From NCBI RefSeq assembly GCF_000287355.1, contig NC_018420.1, positions 248,001 to 312,000 on the forward strand: DNA of 64,000 nucleotides. Direction: 5' to 3'. The first letter of the stretch is position 1; the number at the start of each line of letters is the position of its first letter. Below, piece after piece: positions 25,401-35,516 of this stretch. The stretch is from a secondary endosymbiont of Heteropsylla cubana. GTDB lineage: Bacteria; Pseudomonadota; Gammaproteobacteria; Enterobacterales; Enterobacteriaceae. Below the pieces are notes generated by a model. That model did no database searches. It worked only from the letters and a program-made list of their open reading frames with translations, and was not told the origin of the DNA. The position numbers and the translations under genes were made by a program.

Positions 25401-25781
25401 CATAAGCTGGCTATTTGTTCTTAACAGTTGCTGATTTAATTCATTACTATTCAATTTATTACCAAATAGAATAGGTTTTTCTAATTCAATATCTTTTTCA
25501 TCTCGCAGCTGTTGAGTAAGCGCCGGAAAATCATCAATAGCTTTATGATATTCACTTATTTTAACGATGGATTCTTTTCCTTTATCAATAATCTTTAACA
25601 CTGATTGTAATATTTTAATGATTGCTTCTTGACTTTGTATATTTTTATTTTCCTGTATATACTGAAGTTCTTGTTTAATCTGTTCCTCATTAGGTAGAGT
25701 GCTAGCAAAAAGTAGTGGAGACACCAGAAATAGAAGAAAGCAAATTATAATTAGACGCAAAATGAAAACTCTAAAATTCAC
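22434..25781 (-). CDS. mscM: MscM (YjeP), large miniconductance mechanosensitive channel
   Basis: MscS-superfamily channel that opens under membrane tension to release solutes on hypo-osmotic shock. It is 1115 aa (E. coli 1107). A signal peptide (about 1-28) is followed by a long Gln/Leu-rich coiled-coil periplasmic region (about 30-460). Next comes a series of transmembrane helices from about 490 to 890. The C-terminal MscS core (about 890-1095) has the pore-lining helix LGVGLGFGLQEIFANFISG and the beta domain start EKPIRIGDTVTIRNLTG. It is full length and by far the longest gene here, so selection must keep it. It lies 10 bp downstream of psd on the same strand, the ancestral pair. Confidence 0.96.
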   Translation of the reverse strand: MNFRVFILRLIIICFLLFLVSPLLFASTLPNEEQIKQELQYIQENKNIQSQEAIIKILQSVLKIIDKGKESIVKISEYHKAIDDFPALTQQLRDEKDIELEKPILFGNKLNSNELNQQLLRTNSQLMDVSAQLKKQKDLVRSISNSLSLLPQKQTDARRSLNHVEKHLQLLGTSMPSSLLEQVQSTALQAEEVACRLKVEELDLAQLSANNRQELSRLRAEVLKIKHNRVDKEQQLLRHRLNVLHKQEAEQAIEQTEIFVEQIGKLPKSIAIQLHSNRALSAELSQQAERMDIITVQQRKAASQSLQVYQTLTTLLEQAKWLDASPALGEALRAQVSRLPEMPKPQQLDSDMAQLRVQRLYFEELMNKLPKLRKVTQNNVLTMTPLQNRILEEQITTQRKLLNALLTGCNMQILELTKLKVANSQLEDAMREIQTAAHRYLFWVADISPITLSYPLDVGVDLRKMVTQDTFNQLTQAFGMMLTSRQTLIPIFGAFFLISFSLSSRRHYYTFLSRSGFRVGKVNQDHFSLTLYNVFWSVLVALPLPILWAVLGYGLCHAWPYPVAVAIGEGVSATMPILWIFIICAHFASPQGLFIVHFGWSKPQVKHAFRYYTLSVGMIVPLIMALVSFNHYSEKDFSGTLSRLCFLLLCACLALVTSSLKRAGLPLYLDKHGIGENLINRSLWNLMIFAPILAAVAACLGHLATAQALLARLETSLLIWFLLLIIYHVIRRWMFIQRRRIAFERAKQRRAEILAQRARNEEGLSQSQLNEVAAEVDEKVLDLDTISAQSLHLVRSILTLIALLSVILLWSELHSAFAFLENITLWDVTSTNQGIDSIQPITLGAVFIAVLVFIITTQMVRNLPALLELALLQHLDLTPGTGYAITTLTKYGLMLLGWLIGFSMIGIEWSKLQWLVAALGVGLGFGLQEIFANFISGLIILFEKPIRIGDTVTIRNLTGNITKINTRATTITDWDRKEIIVPNKAFITEQFVNWSLSDTVTRVVLSVPAPVGANIKEVTEILVQAARRCPLVLELPSPEAFLVDLQQGLPLFELRMHAAEMGHRMPLRHQVHALILEGYHTHGMVLPFPPFQFRNDQMQNNHTFGQCIKERSSFI

Positions 25782-25791
25782 CGGAAAACGC

Positions 25792-26682
25792 TCACATCAG
25801 GGGGATATTGTTTTTTTTGATGCCACGAGCTAAAGGCTGACCAACACGACTAACGCAGTTAAGATGCAAATTTTTCTCTAATATTACACTCTTACCTTCA
25901 AACAAATTAATTACAGTAGAACCAAGTTTAAATCGTCCCATTTCCTCCCCTTTTAATAGTATGATCGCACCCCGTTCACCTGCCTGAGGATAATTCCAGT
26001 GCTTGAGAATTCCCTGGCGAGGTGGAGTAATGGTCCCTCCCCATACTGTTTCAATACTTCCAACAATCGTTGCCCCAATTAAGATCTGTACCATGAAACT
26101 AAATTCGGTATCAAAGAAACAAATAAGTCTTTCATTTCGTGCAAACAAATTAGGAACATTTGCTGACATGAGGGGATTCAGCGAAAATAGTGTACCCGGC
26201 ACGTATAACATTTCACGTAATAGTGCATTACAAGGCATATGGACACGATGATAATCACTGGGAGAAATATAAGTGATAACAAAACTACCATTTTGAAATT
26301 TATTAAGCATAGGTTGATTACACGCCATAAGCGCTTCTAAAGTATATTGGTGTCCTTTTGCCTGAAATATCCTCCCATCTTCAATCATACCATATTGAGA
26401 AATGATACCATCAGCCGGACATACTAGTGTCGATGGATCAGCATTAATAGAACGAGCCTCATGTCGTAGCGTACGAACAAAAAAATCATTAAACGTTTTA
26501 TAGTTGACAAGTTTTTGTTCCTGCACTTCTTGCATATTTATTCTATACCAACGTATAAATAACGTAATGATTGCTCTAGTAAAAAAACCACCCTGGCACT
26601 TAGCAATCCAACCAGCTAACTCTGTCAACCAAAGCTTAGGAAATAAGTAATATTGTAAAGTTACCTTTATCTTATCTAGCAC
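25792..26682 (-). CDS. psd: Psd, phosphatidylserine decarboxylase proenzyme
   Basis: Makes phosphatidylethanolamine in the inner membrane. The 296-aa proenzyme (E. coli 322) keeps the autoprocessing site LGST in [12 protein letters not shown]. Cleavage between Gly and Ser yields the pyruvoyl alpha chain. The catalytic aspartate (CPADGIISQ) and histidine ([10 protein letters not shown]) of the self-cleavage triad are present. The C-terminus ends about 25 residues early compared with E. coli, losing only the acidic tail that is dispensable in many homologues. It heads a psd-mscM transcription unit. Upstream on the same strand is a relic of rsgA, its ancestral neighbour. Confidence 0.97.
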   Translation of the reverse strand: MLDKIKVTLQYYLFPKLWLTELAGWIAKCQGGFFTRAIITLFIRWYRINMQEVQEQKLVNYKTFNDFFVRTLRHEARSINADPSTLVCPADGIISQYGMIEDGRIFQAKGHQYTLEALMACNQPMLNKFQNGSFVITYISPSDYHRVHMPCNALLREMLYVPGTLFSLNPLMSANVPNLFARNERLICFFDTEFSFMVQILIGATIVGSIETVWGGTITPPRQGILKHWNYPQAGERGAIILLKGEEMGRFKLGSTVINLFEGKSVILEKNLHLNCVSRVGQPLARGIKKNNIPLM

Positions 26683-26739
26683 AGTAATCTCATTTATATA
26701 ATTTATTTAGCTAAAAACATTATAGTAGATCTATAAAAA

Positions 26740-27750
26740 TAAGTTCCTTTTTTTTCTAAAAAACCTAACCACTTTTTTGCTGAAATTGACTAATTAGTTT
26801 ATTATAATCACTAGTAAAAAAAATTGTTTAACCTGCTATTACTATTTTCTTTATCTCTTATTCAATCTCACAATAAAGATGGATTGACGTAATAACTAAT
26901 TTTCTTACAAATTAAACTTAATAACAAACTCATCATGATCAAATGAATAACGAAAATCGAATTATTTATGTTCTTATATAACTTTATTTCTGTTAAAATG
27001 AGATAATTTATTCTCATTTCACTGTTATTACATCATAATTATGATACAATTTGATTTAAAGATTTTAATAAAAAAACATAAAGTATTATTTTTTTAAATT
27101 TTTATTTTCAATTTAAAGTCTTAAAAGCTCGAAAATCACGCTAACTTTATATTAAAAAAAATATTTTATCTGTCATCTTTTTTTCTAAAAACTGTTTTTT
27201 TTGTCTCTATAAAAATAAAAAATCATAACTAACATTTAAAAACTATAAAAGCCTACAAATGGAATTTTAATATTAAGTATAATTTGATATTAAATAATAA
27301 AATCTTCTTAATTAAGACTAGGATTAAAAAAACATAGTTTGCAGAGACTTTTAATTTTAGTCTGAGGAATATCTTGCCATTTAAGTTTAAAATGTTATAT
27401 GTGTTATTATTACTAAATTTATAACTAACGAAAAGCGTTAAAAATTGTTAAACCCACAATATATCTTCATCGCATTAGTTTATTGTAACGATATATAAAC
27501 CAATCTTATTAAGCATCTCTAACTATAAATGAAGATGACTTAATACGCCCATTAATGTATTAACAAACAGTATAACTATTTATATTGATTTTATTTTAAC
27601 ACAAACAAAAGATCTAGATTACTATCTATTCTATCCTTACTAAAAAAAACAGAACAAGTATAAAGAACAAAATAAAAATATTTAATAAATATAATAAAAA
27701 AGGTTATATTCTATCCATGAATAGAATCAGGAAAAACGTTTTATTTATGA
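26740..27750 (-). pseudogene. rsgA: Relic of rsgA (30S-maturation GTPase)
   Basis: rsgA precedes psd in enterobacteria. On the minus strand from about 26862 to 26765, one frame reads IKKIVIAG, a stop, then TIFFTSDYNKLISQFQQKS. This parallels the RsgA C-terminal helices (AIREAVEEGKI and RFENYHRILESMAQVK) with nearly identical spacing (G to Y, 9 versus 10 residues). A cysteine matching the zinc-knuckle region lies just before. A possible P-loop trace near 27140 is too degraded to trust. Stops interrupt the frame throughout. The far boundary is estimated from the length of the parent gene. Confidence 0.55.
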
Positions 27751-28009
27751 TGTAATAAAAAATTTTATGACAAGAATATACTTCTAGATTACCTGCGGAT
27801 ATACATCTGTATAACGCCACACTACTTAATCTCTTAAGATTTACAATAAATAATATGAATAGTTTTTTCTAAATTATTTAATTAATAATATAGTTATATT
27901 AAGTAAACATTGACAACATATCAACATATTTAATAAAGAATAGAAAAAATCAATTATCCGTATATTCTAATTAACTCAATATCCATTCTTTACCCTCAAG
28001 TATTTTGGA

Positions 28010-29285
28010 TGAGAAATATCTCATTTTGTTCAAGCAGCATTAGAATAAAAAGACAAAGTACCGATATATTATATAACAATTTTGTTATGTACTTTATTTT
28101 TAAAATATTTGTTACATTTTCTTACCTTAAGATATAAAATAATACTTATAAAAAAAACTAAACATTAATACTTATAAACCTGTTAGGCTTTTTGGTTGAA
28201 ATAAAAATAAATCTTAAATATTTAAAGTTAAAAATCTAATATCTCAATTGAGAGAGTGCAAAAAATAATACCGGTAATTTTAATAAAAAGATGTTAAAAG
28301 TCTAAAAGAACTATATACAGATTTCATCCCATTCATTTCTTAATATGATCAAATATACATATGATCAATTATATAACCTGAATAACTTATATCTAGACAG
28401 TACTCGCCTACATAATTTTCAACATCCAAGCTTACTATATTAGGTATAGTACACACGTTAATAAGTTATTAAAACCGTCCAAAAAAATATTTATCGAGTA
28501 AATTAATATAGTATTATCCTGGGAGTCACAAAGCATATCAAATTAATGCTCGCATCGACATTAAAAGAATTATTAAAATGTTTTCTAGCTTATTTAATAT
28601 TATATAAACTATACAATATTTTTAGTTGGATCGTATGCTGTGATACCTTATTTTTATAACCACTAATATAAGTTTTAATTTCCTTAAAGTTAGATAGATC
28701 TGCCTAAAAAAATAAATTCTATCAATCGACTCACTAACATCAAGCATTGCAGCTATAAAAATTTTTAATACTTTTCTATCTAAATTTATAATTTAACAAA
28801 TTTAGATGTTATACCACTAAAAAACTAATTGTATAAATTAATTTATTTATACAATGACAAGTTTTAACATTTTTTCAATTACAAATGTTTATTTGTAGAT
28901 GAAATACAACCTAATATCAAGACTTAATATAATCATTCCACAACAATTTCCGTTGTTCCTAGTATAGTTAATAAATTAATCATTTGTCATAGTTAATATT
29001 AGGTATAATAAATAGCAATTCAATTGCTGTTGAGATAAGTTTAAAATTTAAAGATTTACAACCTGCAAGAGACAATGAGAAAAAATATTTAATACTTTAA
29101 TATACAATATCTGGATAAAACAATCTGATAATTGTTTATGTAAATAAAAATAGATAATTAACTCTTAAAAAAAAATAAGTTTTGACCTAAGTATCTTCAT
29201 GCCGTAAGTTAAAGAAAGCGTATGTTTTTATCTACTCTTTCTTCTATGCAAGCCATATCCTACTCTACAATTTAAAACAGTTATT
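28010..29285 (+). pseudogene. deoA: Probable relic of deoA (thymidine phosphorylase)
   Basis: deoA precedes deoB in the deoCABD operon, and the gap has the right size (deoA about 1.32 kb). Two traces sit at the predicted ends. Near 28025-28060 the plus strand gives FCSSSIRIKRQS against the N-terminal FLAQEIIRKKRDG. At 29064-29090 KRQ-EKIFN stands against the C-terminal GRRQASDTIDYS, exactly as far from the deoB start as expected. Both are short and one is interrupted by a stop. The middle, including the KHSTGGVGD loop, is unreadable, so this call rests heavily on synteny. Confidence 0.35.
28241..28257. repeat. Palindromic motif ATCTCAATTGAGAGAGT, copy 1
   Basis: Contains the palindrome TCTCAATTGAGA. 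A near-identical copy with one extra A lies at 42952-42969. In both cases AAATCTAAT precedes it (directly in copy 1, about 20 bases earlier in copy 2). Function unknown. Confidence 0.5.
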
Positions 29286-29335
29286 CGTCTGATATTACGC
29301 AGAGACAGATATGCTATCTCAAACTGGAGAAAAAA

Positions 29336-30559
29336 ATGCAACGTGCATTTATCATAGTGCTAGATTCTTTTGGTATCGGAGCGTCAAAAGACGCTAATCG
29401 GTTTGGGGATGAAGGAGCAAATACGTTAGGGCATATTGCTGAATTCTGTCATCAGAGCGCTGCCATTCAAGAACGAGAAGGAGAATTGAATCTTCCTAAT
29501 CTAACTCGTCTTGGTTTGGGGAAAGCCGCGGAACAATCTAGCGGACGATTCCCCCCCGGGCTAGATATACAAGCAAAAATTATTGGCGCTTATGCGTATG
29601 CTAGTACAATTTCTTTTGGAAAAGATACGCTATCAGGGCATTGGGAAATTGCGGGTGTTCCAGTACTATTCGACTGGGATTATTTTCCATCGCAAAAAAA
29701 TACTTTTCCACCAGAGCTTTTAAGTGCATTAATATCTCACGCTAACCTTCCAGGTTTTTTGGGAAATTGCCACGCTTCAGGATCTTTAATACTCGATAGA
29801 CTGGGAGAGGAACATATGCGCACTGGAAAACCAATTTTTTATACATCAGCAGACTCGGTCTTTCAAATAGCGTGTCACGAAGAAACATTTTTACTTAAAC
29901 GACTGTATTCATTATGTCAGATTGCACGTGAAATATTAATCGAGGGAGGGTACAATATCGGACGCGTTATTGCTAGACCTTTTATTGGGGAGAAACAAGG
30001 AAATTTTATTCGAACTGGCAACCGACGCGACTTGATCATATCACTTCCATCAGTAACAGTTTTGCAAAAGTTGGTTGAAGAAAAAGGTGGAACAGTCGTT
30101 TCTATCGGTAAAACTAGCGATATTTATGATAAAGTTGCTATTAGCAAGAAAGTTAAAGCTAGCGGATTAGACGCCTTATTTGATGCAACAATTGAAGAAA
30201 TAAACTCTGCAGGACAGAACACCCTTATATTTACTAATTTTATTAACTTTGATTCTGATTATGGTCATCGACGAGATGTTTCCGGATACGCGAATGCATT
30301 AGAACTTTTTGATCGTCGTTTGCCGGAATTAATGTCTCAACTAACAGGGAATGATATTATGATCCTCACAGCCGATCATGGATGTGATCCTACATGGAAA
30401 GGAACTGATCATACTCGTGAACACGTTCCAATTTTGATTTATGGAGATAAAATTCTTCCAGGTTTTTACGGTCATCGTAGCACCTTTGCTGATATTGGGC
30501 AAACAGTATCACGTTACTTTTCCCTCTCTCCAATGGAATACGGAACAGCGATTTTTTAA
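29336..30559 (+). CDS. deoB: DeoB, phosphopentomutase
   Basis: Interconverts (deoxy)ribose 1-phosphate and 5-phosphate, feeding sugars from nucleoside phosphorolysis into central metabolism. The 407-aa product equals E. coli in length and has the alkaline-phosphatase-superfamily metal ligands: Asp in VLDSFGIG, the phosphorylated threonine loop [30 protein letters not shown] and TDHTREHVP. The loop has Leu where E. coli has Pro (KDTPSGHWE), a mild change next to the catalytic Thr. A good ribosome binding site, CTGGAG, lies 7 bases before the ATG. It is followed by deoD after 112 bp. Confidence 0.97.
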   Translation: MQRAFIIVLDSFGIGASKDANRFGDEGANTLGHIAEFCHQSAAIQEREGELNLPNLTRLGLGKAAEQSSGRFPPGLDIQAKIIGAYAYASTISFGKDTLSGHWEIAGVPVLFDWDYFPSQKNTFPPELLSALISHANLPGFLGNCHASGSLILDRLGEEHMRTGKPIFYTSADSVFQIACHEETFLLKRLYSLCQIAREILIEGGYNIGRVIARPFIGEKQGNFIRTGNRRDLIISLPSVTVLQKLVEEKGGTVVSIGKTSDIYDKVAISKKVKASGLDALFDATIEEINSAGQNTLIFTNFINFDSDYGHRRDVSGYANALELFDRRLPELMSQLTGNDIMILTADHGCDPTWKGTDHTREHVPILIYGDKILPGFYGHRSTFADIGQTVSRYFSLSPMEYGTAIF

Positions 30560-30671
30560 TACTCAATCAATAATTCGTGCTCGTAAATAATATAAATATT
30601 AGGTTTAATTGATCACATTCTGCATTAAAGATATAGTAGTAAATTATTCACTACACAAGGAATATTAAATT

Positions 30672-31391
30672 ATGTCAACACCGCATATCAACGCTGAGAA
30701 AGGTGATTTTGCAGAAGTAGTGCTAATGCCTGGAGATCCATTGAGAGCACAATATATTGCTAATACCTTTCTTTCTGAAGCAAGAGAAGTAAATCGAGTT
30801 CGCGGCATGTTAGCCTATACAGGGAAGTATAAAAACTTTCCAATCTCGGTTATGGGACACGGAATGGGAATCCCATCTTGTTCAATTTATGCAAAAGAAC
30901 TAATTACTGATTTTGGAGTCACACAGATTATTCGCGTTGGTTCTTGCGGAGCTATTCGACAGGATATTCGTATGCGCGATATTGTTATCGGAATGGGTGC
31001 AAGTACTGATTCTAAAGTTAACCGTATTCGCTTTAAAGATAATGATTTAGCTGCCATTGCAGATTTTAACTTACTACGTAATGCAGTTAATTCTGCTAAA
31101 GCCTTAAATATTCCAGTACATGTTGGAAACATTTTTTCTGCTGATCTTTTTTATGCACCACATCCTGAAATATTTGATCTTTTAGAGAAATATGGAATTC
31201 TTGGCGTAGATATGGAAGCAGCAGGGCTCTATGGAGTTGCAGCGGAATTTGGTGCTCGTGTCTTGGCAATCTGTACTGTGTCAGATCACATTCGCAGAGG
31301 GGAATCTTTAAGTCATGATGATCGTCAAAGCACTTTTAACGACATGATTCTTGTCACTCTAGAGTCAGTGTTACTTGGAAATAAATATTAA
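30672..31391 (+). CDS. deoD: DeoD, purine nucleoside phosphorylase
   Basis: Hexameric trimer-of-dimers enzyme splitting purine (deoxy)nucleosides into base and sugar 1-phosphate. The 239-aa product is the same length as E. coli DeoD and highly conserved: [13 protein letters not shown] at the N-terminus, MPGDPLRA phosphate loop, [29 protein letters not shown] (ribose-binding Glu), and the catalytic aspartate in CTVSDHIR. It is preceded by AAGGAATATTAAATTATG. It functions with DeoB downstream of NupC-mediated nucleoside uptake, although thymidine phosphorylase deoA seems lost. Confidence 0.98.
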   Translation: MSTPHINAEKGDFAEVVLMPGDPLRAQYIANTFLSEAREVNRVRGMLAYTGKYKNFPISVMGHGMGIPSCSIYAKELITDFGVTQIIRVGSCGAIRQDIRMRDIVIGMGASTDSKVNRIRFKDNDLAAIADFNLLRNAVNSAKALNIPVHVGNIFSADLFYAPHPEIFDLLEKYGILGVDMEAAGLYGVAAEFGARVLAICTVSDHIRRGESLSHDDRQSTFNDMILVTLESVLLGNKY

Positions 31392-31411
31392 CAATAATAA
31401 CACACAATGAA

Positions 31412-31435
31412 ATCTTTCAGAAAAAGATATTTTTT
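31412..31435 (+). terminator. Possible weak terminator after deoD
   Basis: ATCTTT (31412-31417) pairs with AAAGAT (31423-31428) around a CAGAA loop and is followed by a T run at 31430-31435. The stem is A-U rich and short, so termination would be weak. Confidence 0.4.
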
Positions 31436-31483
31436 CATTCGATTAATTTATACAGTTTGTTTTAAAATATCTCTATATACTGT

Positions 31484-32160
31484 AAATATTTAAAATTAGA
31501 TACAATACTCTTATAAAATTATTTTATTAATATTCCTACACATATGCTTATCAAGCATATAAATAAATAATTATGAGTCTTTTCTTGTCTCAATTTCGAC
31601 TATTATACATATGTGAGTACATAAAAAAATTTTTATGTAAAAAAATATTTTCTATAAAAATAGAGAATGTTTGATTGTATTAAAAGAAAGGTTATTTATC
31701 TTTTTAAAAAAAAATATTTTTTTTAGAAGAAATCTAAAATTAATTTTATTTCTTTTTCCTGATTAAACCCTCAAAATAGTGACAAAATAAACATTTTTTT
31801 ATTTTAAAAAAAACTATCTAGCAAAATTTTTAATCACTGATTAATAAAATTTTTAATTAAAAATTAGTATATTCTAATTTTGATCAGATAACAGAAAGAA
31901 CTATTTAATAGATGCTCTTTACTCTTTTTTTTTGAAAAAAAGCAATTAGATGTAAAAGATTTTTATGTGTTTAAGTTTACATTGTTCTACCCTTATCATT
32001 AAGATACGTATTACTTTTTTCCTACAATAGACACTTATTTTAATACATTGAGTACGTGAAAAAATTCAGAGCCATATTAAGGTTTAATAACACCATTAAC
32101 ACCATTCGATAAAATTTATTGTTCACTTTAGCAAGATGTTTCAAATAAAAAACTGATTTT
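31484..32160 (+). pseudogene. tolQ: Relic of tolQ
   Basis: It occupies the ancestral tolQ place ahead of tolR/tolA/tolB/pal. Around 31484-31550 a plus frame gives VNI, stops, and KIILLIFLHI, matching the TolQ N-terminus MNIL and first transmembrane helix KLIMLILIGFSI. The distance from here to the tolR trace fits the tolQ gene length (about 690 bp). Later transmembrane segments cannot be read reliably. Boundaries are approximate. Confidence 0.4.
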
Positions 32161-32167
32161 AAAAAAA

Positions 32168-32500
32168 ATGTTAGTCTCGAGAAAAAAAACAACCGCAATT
32201 ACTTCACTAATCATACTAATCTGTATATTTATGTCTGTTTCAACACTAATGGATGACATCAATTATTCTATTAAACTTTTTTATAGAAAATATGCAAAAT
32301 CAATATAAACAAATAATAATCACAACATCTTCTCAATCAAAAAAAATACTAAAACCATATATCCATCTTGTTTGTTTTAAATATATACATTTTAATTTCA
32401 ATACTTTCGGATTAATGTTATAATGGAAAGACATGTTATTATAATTCAAAATAATATCCTCGTACTTGACTAAAATAAAAATACAAAAATTATTTTTAAT
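32168..32500 (+). pseudogene. tolR: Relic of tolR (possibly tolA N-terminus)
   Basis: From ATG 32168 a frame of 47 codons encodes a basic start and a membrane helix, TSLIILICIFMSVSTLMDDI, then stops. It parallels the TolR helix LLVLLLIFMATAPIITQSVEV, including the IFM core, and sits at the expected distance after tolQ. The TolA N-terminal anchor is an alternative with similar hydrophobicity, but the distance to tolB favours tolR. No downstream TolR periplasmic domain is readable. Confidence 0.4.
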
Positions 32501-33780
32501 GACAACATTCTTATGTTGTTACAAAAACTAATAAAATTGATGAATGTAATCTCTTTGTTACAAACAATATAAAATATCCAATGAAGTTTCTTCGAAAAAA
32601 AATAATTTTTCTATAAACAAGAATAGGGTTGCATCATCTATGATGACATAATTAATATACTAAAATTATTATATTAAGACGAAATATGCTAATTTTATTA
32701 AACGCTTCTATCTAAAAGCTTTTTCATAAAGTATACTTAAATCCAATGAAATCTTATTGATAATCAATTTTATAGTAAGTTCCTGTAAAACTTTACGAGC
32801 TTCATAGTAATATGCTCTCTTTGAGAGTTTATCTTTAACTTCTTTGAATTATTATATAAATCTACAGTGCTACTTATAAAATTTACATAAAACATTTTAA
32901 AACCGACTTAAAGAATCAACACAAAAATTATTTAAAATCAATCGATTAGTAGAATTAAAATTATTAATCAACAATGAAAGCGCTTATAACAATCATTAAT
33001 GATATGTTAAGCAACGACTCCTTTTGAAATCCAAGAAAATTAATTCTGAACAAAAAAACGTTATAGAATATTTTATCATCATAAAAAAAAGTAACTATGA
33101 ATGAGTTGAAACTAATTTATCTTTAAAAGAGATAATAAAAAAGTGGTAATAAACAACTGCTTCTTCCTTAATAAAAAAAACAAAAAAAACTAACCCTAAA
33201 ACAAATAACGAAATCGCTTCATCATCTTAAAAAAAACAAAAAAGTATAATCAACATGCAAATGAATCTATTAAAAAAATCTTATACTGATAACAAGAATC
33301 TATTTAAAAAAACAAGAATTTATTAATCTATACAAAAAATTATAATAATATGATTCAACATCATTGACACTCTCTTTCATGCTATTTTTTTTTGGGAAAA
33401 CAGAAGATTGAATTTAGCAATCTCATTAATCTTACAAATTAGTATTCATAAAAAACAGATTTTCAAAATAGACAGTAAAGCTCTATGATGATAATAGTGA
33501 TCATAGAAAAGCCTGAAAGCGCGTTAAGTTATATTGTTCTTTAATCGTATTCTGGCATTAATTAATTTCATCTCTAACGAAAGAATGTTATGTGAAACAA
33601 CAATATCTTCAGTATAGTTAAAGAAAATCACAACACAAATACTTAAACGATCTAGACTATATAAGGTTTTTTTCAAAAATCAAACTTGAATTTTTATCCA
33701 AATTAAATAATCTAGTATTATTTAACTTATAAATTTTATTATACTACAATAATGCCTATATCCATAAAATCAGTGTTGAG
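32501..33780. other. Gap of tolA length with no readable tolA
   Basis: Its size matches tolA (about 1.26 kb) and it lies between the tolR and tolB relics. It is very A/K-codon rich, as a decayed tolA would be. The only suggestive trace is IEKPESALS near 33510, which might correspond to IKPEGGDPALC of the TolA C-terminal domain. I do not consider that sufficient to call the gene. Confidence 0.35.
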
Positions 33781-33796
33781 GAAAAGAAATAACTTA

Positions 33797-34894
33797 GATA
33801 TTGAGAATAGGATTAATATCCTTTATTTTATGGAATTCTATACGACATGAAAAACATAAGTGTTAAAATTACTAAAAAATCAGATAAAGAAAGATTCATA
33901 GATATCGTACCATTTAATTGGGCTAGACTAGAAAAGTTTTTCTAAAGACGCTACTTTATATTATTGCTAGTGATGTGACCTACACGTCACATACACGATC
34001 TAAACACTCGTTCAGCACTGATGTTGCATATTTGTTATGTTGTTGAAATCGAATTCGTTTTTCTTGAAAAAAACTACATAGTAATCAAGAAACTGTCTTA
34101 AATCCAAAATTAATTTTAACTTTAAAGAAAAATGGCGACGTTATGCTATTTATGCCAGAAATAATGAAAATTTTGAAAAACCTATTTAATATCAACAACA
34201 GAGGAACTATTTACACCCATACAACTTACATTGTAAAAAAAACACAGGAGCATCCTTTTATGAATTACATGTTTTAGATTACGATGATTACAATCCAATT
34301 TTCATATATCGTTTGTCTGAATTAACGATTGCACCAACTTGGTCTTCTAATAAAAAAAACTAGCTTTTTCTTTATCGAAGACAGGAAGTCTTCATTTGTA
34401 TATAATGGAGATATTTCCTTACGGAAGATTAATCAATTAACCGAAGAACGCAACAATAATACGGAGCCGACTTGATTTTTTTTTCGATAGCCTGAAACTG
34501 GTTTATACTCCCGAGCAAGAAAAATGCTCATAAGTTTGCAACATGCATCTTTACAAATACAACAATAGATACAATATCTTTTTTTGAGGTTGATACCACA
34601 ATCAAGATGCAAAAAAAAATCAGTGCAGACAGTATGTTTCTAGTTATAGTTAGCAGAACTTATTACAAATTACACAAAAGTAAACTAAATCTACACACAC
34701 GATCAATCTAGATATTAACTAACACATTCCTGTATGAAATAATTAGCGTTACTCTAAACGATACATTAGTAATCTACACCATTTCATCACAAGAATCACA
34801 TTCCGTATTACATGTTGTTTCTGTACTAATGGTAGTTTTAAAACTCATCTTTTGATAAAAATGTGGTGGGCAAGCTAAATTCCCTGTCTGTTGA
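33797..34894 (+). pseudogene. tolB: tolB pseudogene, heavily frameshifted
   Basis: The clearest relic in the window. Successive blocks in shifting plus frames follow TolB from end to end. LRIGLISFILWNS corresponds to the signal peptide, and KERFIDIVPFNWA to RPIGVVPFQWA. FYELHVLDYDDYNPIF corresponds to FPYELRVSDYDGYNQF, and LTIAPTWSSN to LMSPAWSPDG. TEERNNNTEPT corresponds to DGRSNNTEPT, FFDSLKLVYT to WFPDSQNLAFT, and HNQDA plus ISADSMFLVIVS to QNQDADVSSDGKFMVMVS. LTNTFLYE..DTLVIYTISSQ corresponds to LSSTFLDE..GTMVIYSSSQ, and GGQAKFP to DGQVKFP. Many stops and frameshifts and at least one internal loss make it non-functional. It ends 45 bp before pal, as in the ancestral operon. Confidence 0.88.
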
Positions 34895-34939
34895 CCTTAT
34901 CTATAATATAGATATAACAAAAAATAAAAGGAATATGAT

Positions 34940-35452
34940 ATGCAATTAAAAAAAGTTCTAAAAAAAATAATAATGGTACTACCTGTCATGGCTATTGCTG
35001 CATGTAGTTCTTATAAAAATGTAAACAATGAAGATAAATTAGAAATAGAAAGCAATATAAATAGAGAAGAAAATGCTATTACCAGTATTTCCGATCAAGA
35101 TGCTTTTCTTCAAAAACAAGATGTTCAGAAAAATAACATCGTTTATTTCGAATTTAATAAATATGATATTCGACCTGAAGATACTCATATTCTTGACATG
35201 CATGCTGACTTTCTTCGAACGAAACCAAATTGTACAATAACCATTGAAGGTCATACAGATGAACGAGGCACCCCAGAATATAATATCGCTCTGGGTGAAC
35301 GCCGTGCTAATGCCGTGAAAATGTACCTACAAACTCAAGGTATATCCGAAGATAGAATGACTATTATTTCTTACGGTAAAGACAAACAACTTGCAATAGG
35401 ACATGAAGAATCTTCTTATGCTAAAAACCGTCGAAGTGTAATACTTTATTAA
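34940..35452 (+). CDS. pal: Pal, peptidoglycan-associated outer-membrane lipoprotein
   Basis: Tethers the outer membrane to peptidoglycan. The 170-aa product (E. coli 173) has a lipoprotein signal (MQLKKVLKKIIMVLPVMA) with lipobox AIAAC, the Cys being acylated, then a charged linker. The C-terminal OmpA-like domain (about 65-170) carries YFEFNKYDIRP, the diaminopimelate-binding GHTDERGTPEYN and the terminal NRRSVILY. The protein is intact and well conserved even though its partner tolB directly upstream is a pseudogene, so it probably acts as a static anchor. The start codon has AAAAGGAATATGATATG upstream, giving a good ribosome binding site. Confidence 0.97.
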   Translation: MQLKKVLKKIIMVLPVMAIAACSSYKNVNNEDKLEIESNINREENAITSISDQDAFLQKQDVQKNNIVYFEFNKYDIRPEDTHILDMHADFLRTKPNCTITIEGHTDERGTPEYNIALGERRANAVKMYLQTQGISEDRMTIISYGKDKQLAIGHEESSYAKNRRSVILY

Positions 35453-35516
35453 ATAACCTGCCTAAGAAGAAATAGATTTATATTTTGATAGTATATCAAT
35501 TTTATTAATAAGTATG

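Noticed and set aside
26876-26920. Plus-strand WID motif that could suggest an orn relic
   Set aside because: The similarity ends after three residues, and the minus strand here gives a longer, better-spaced RsgA match.
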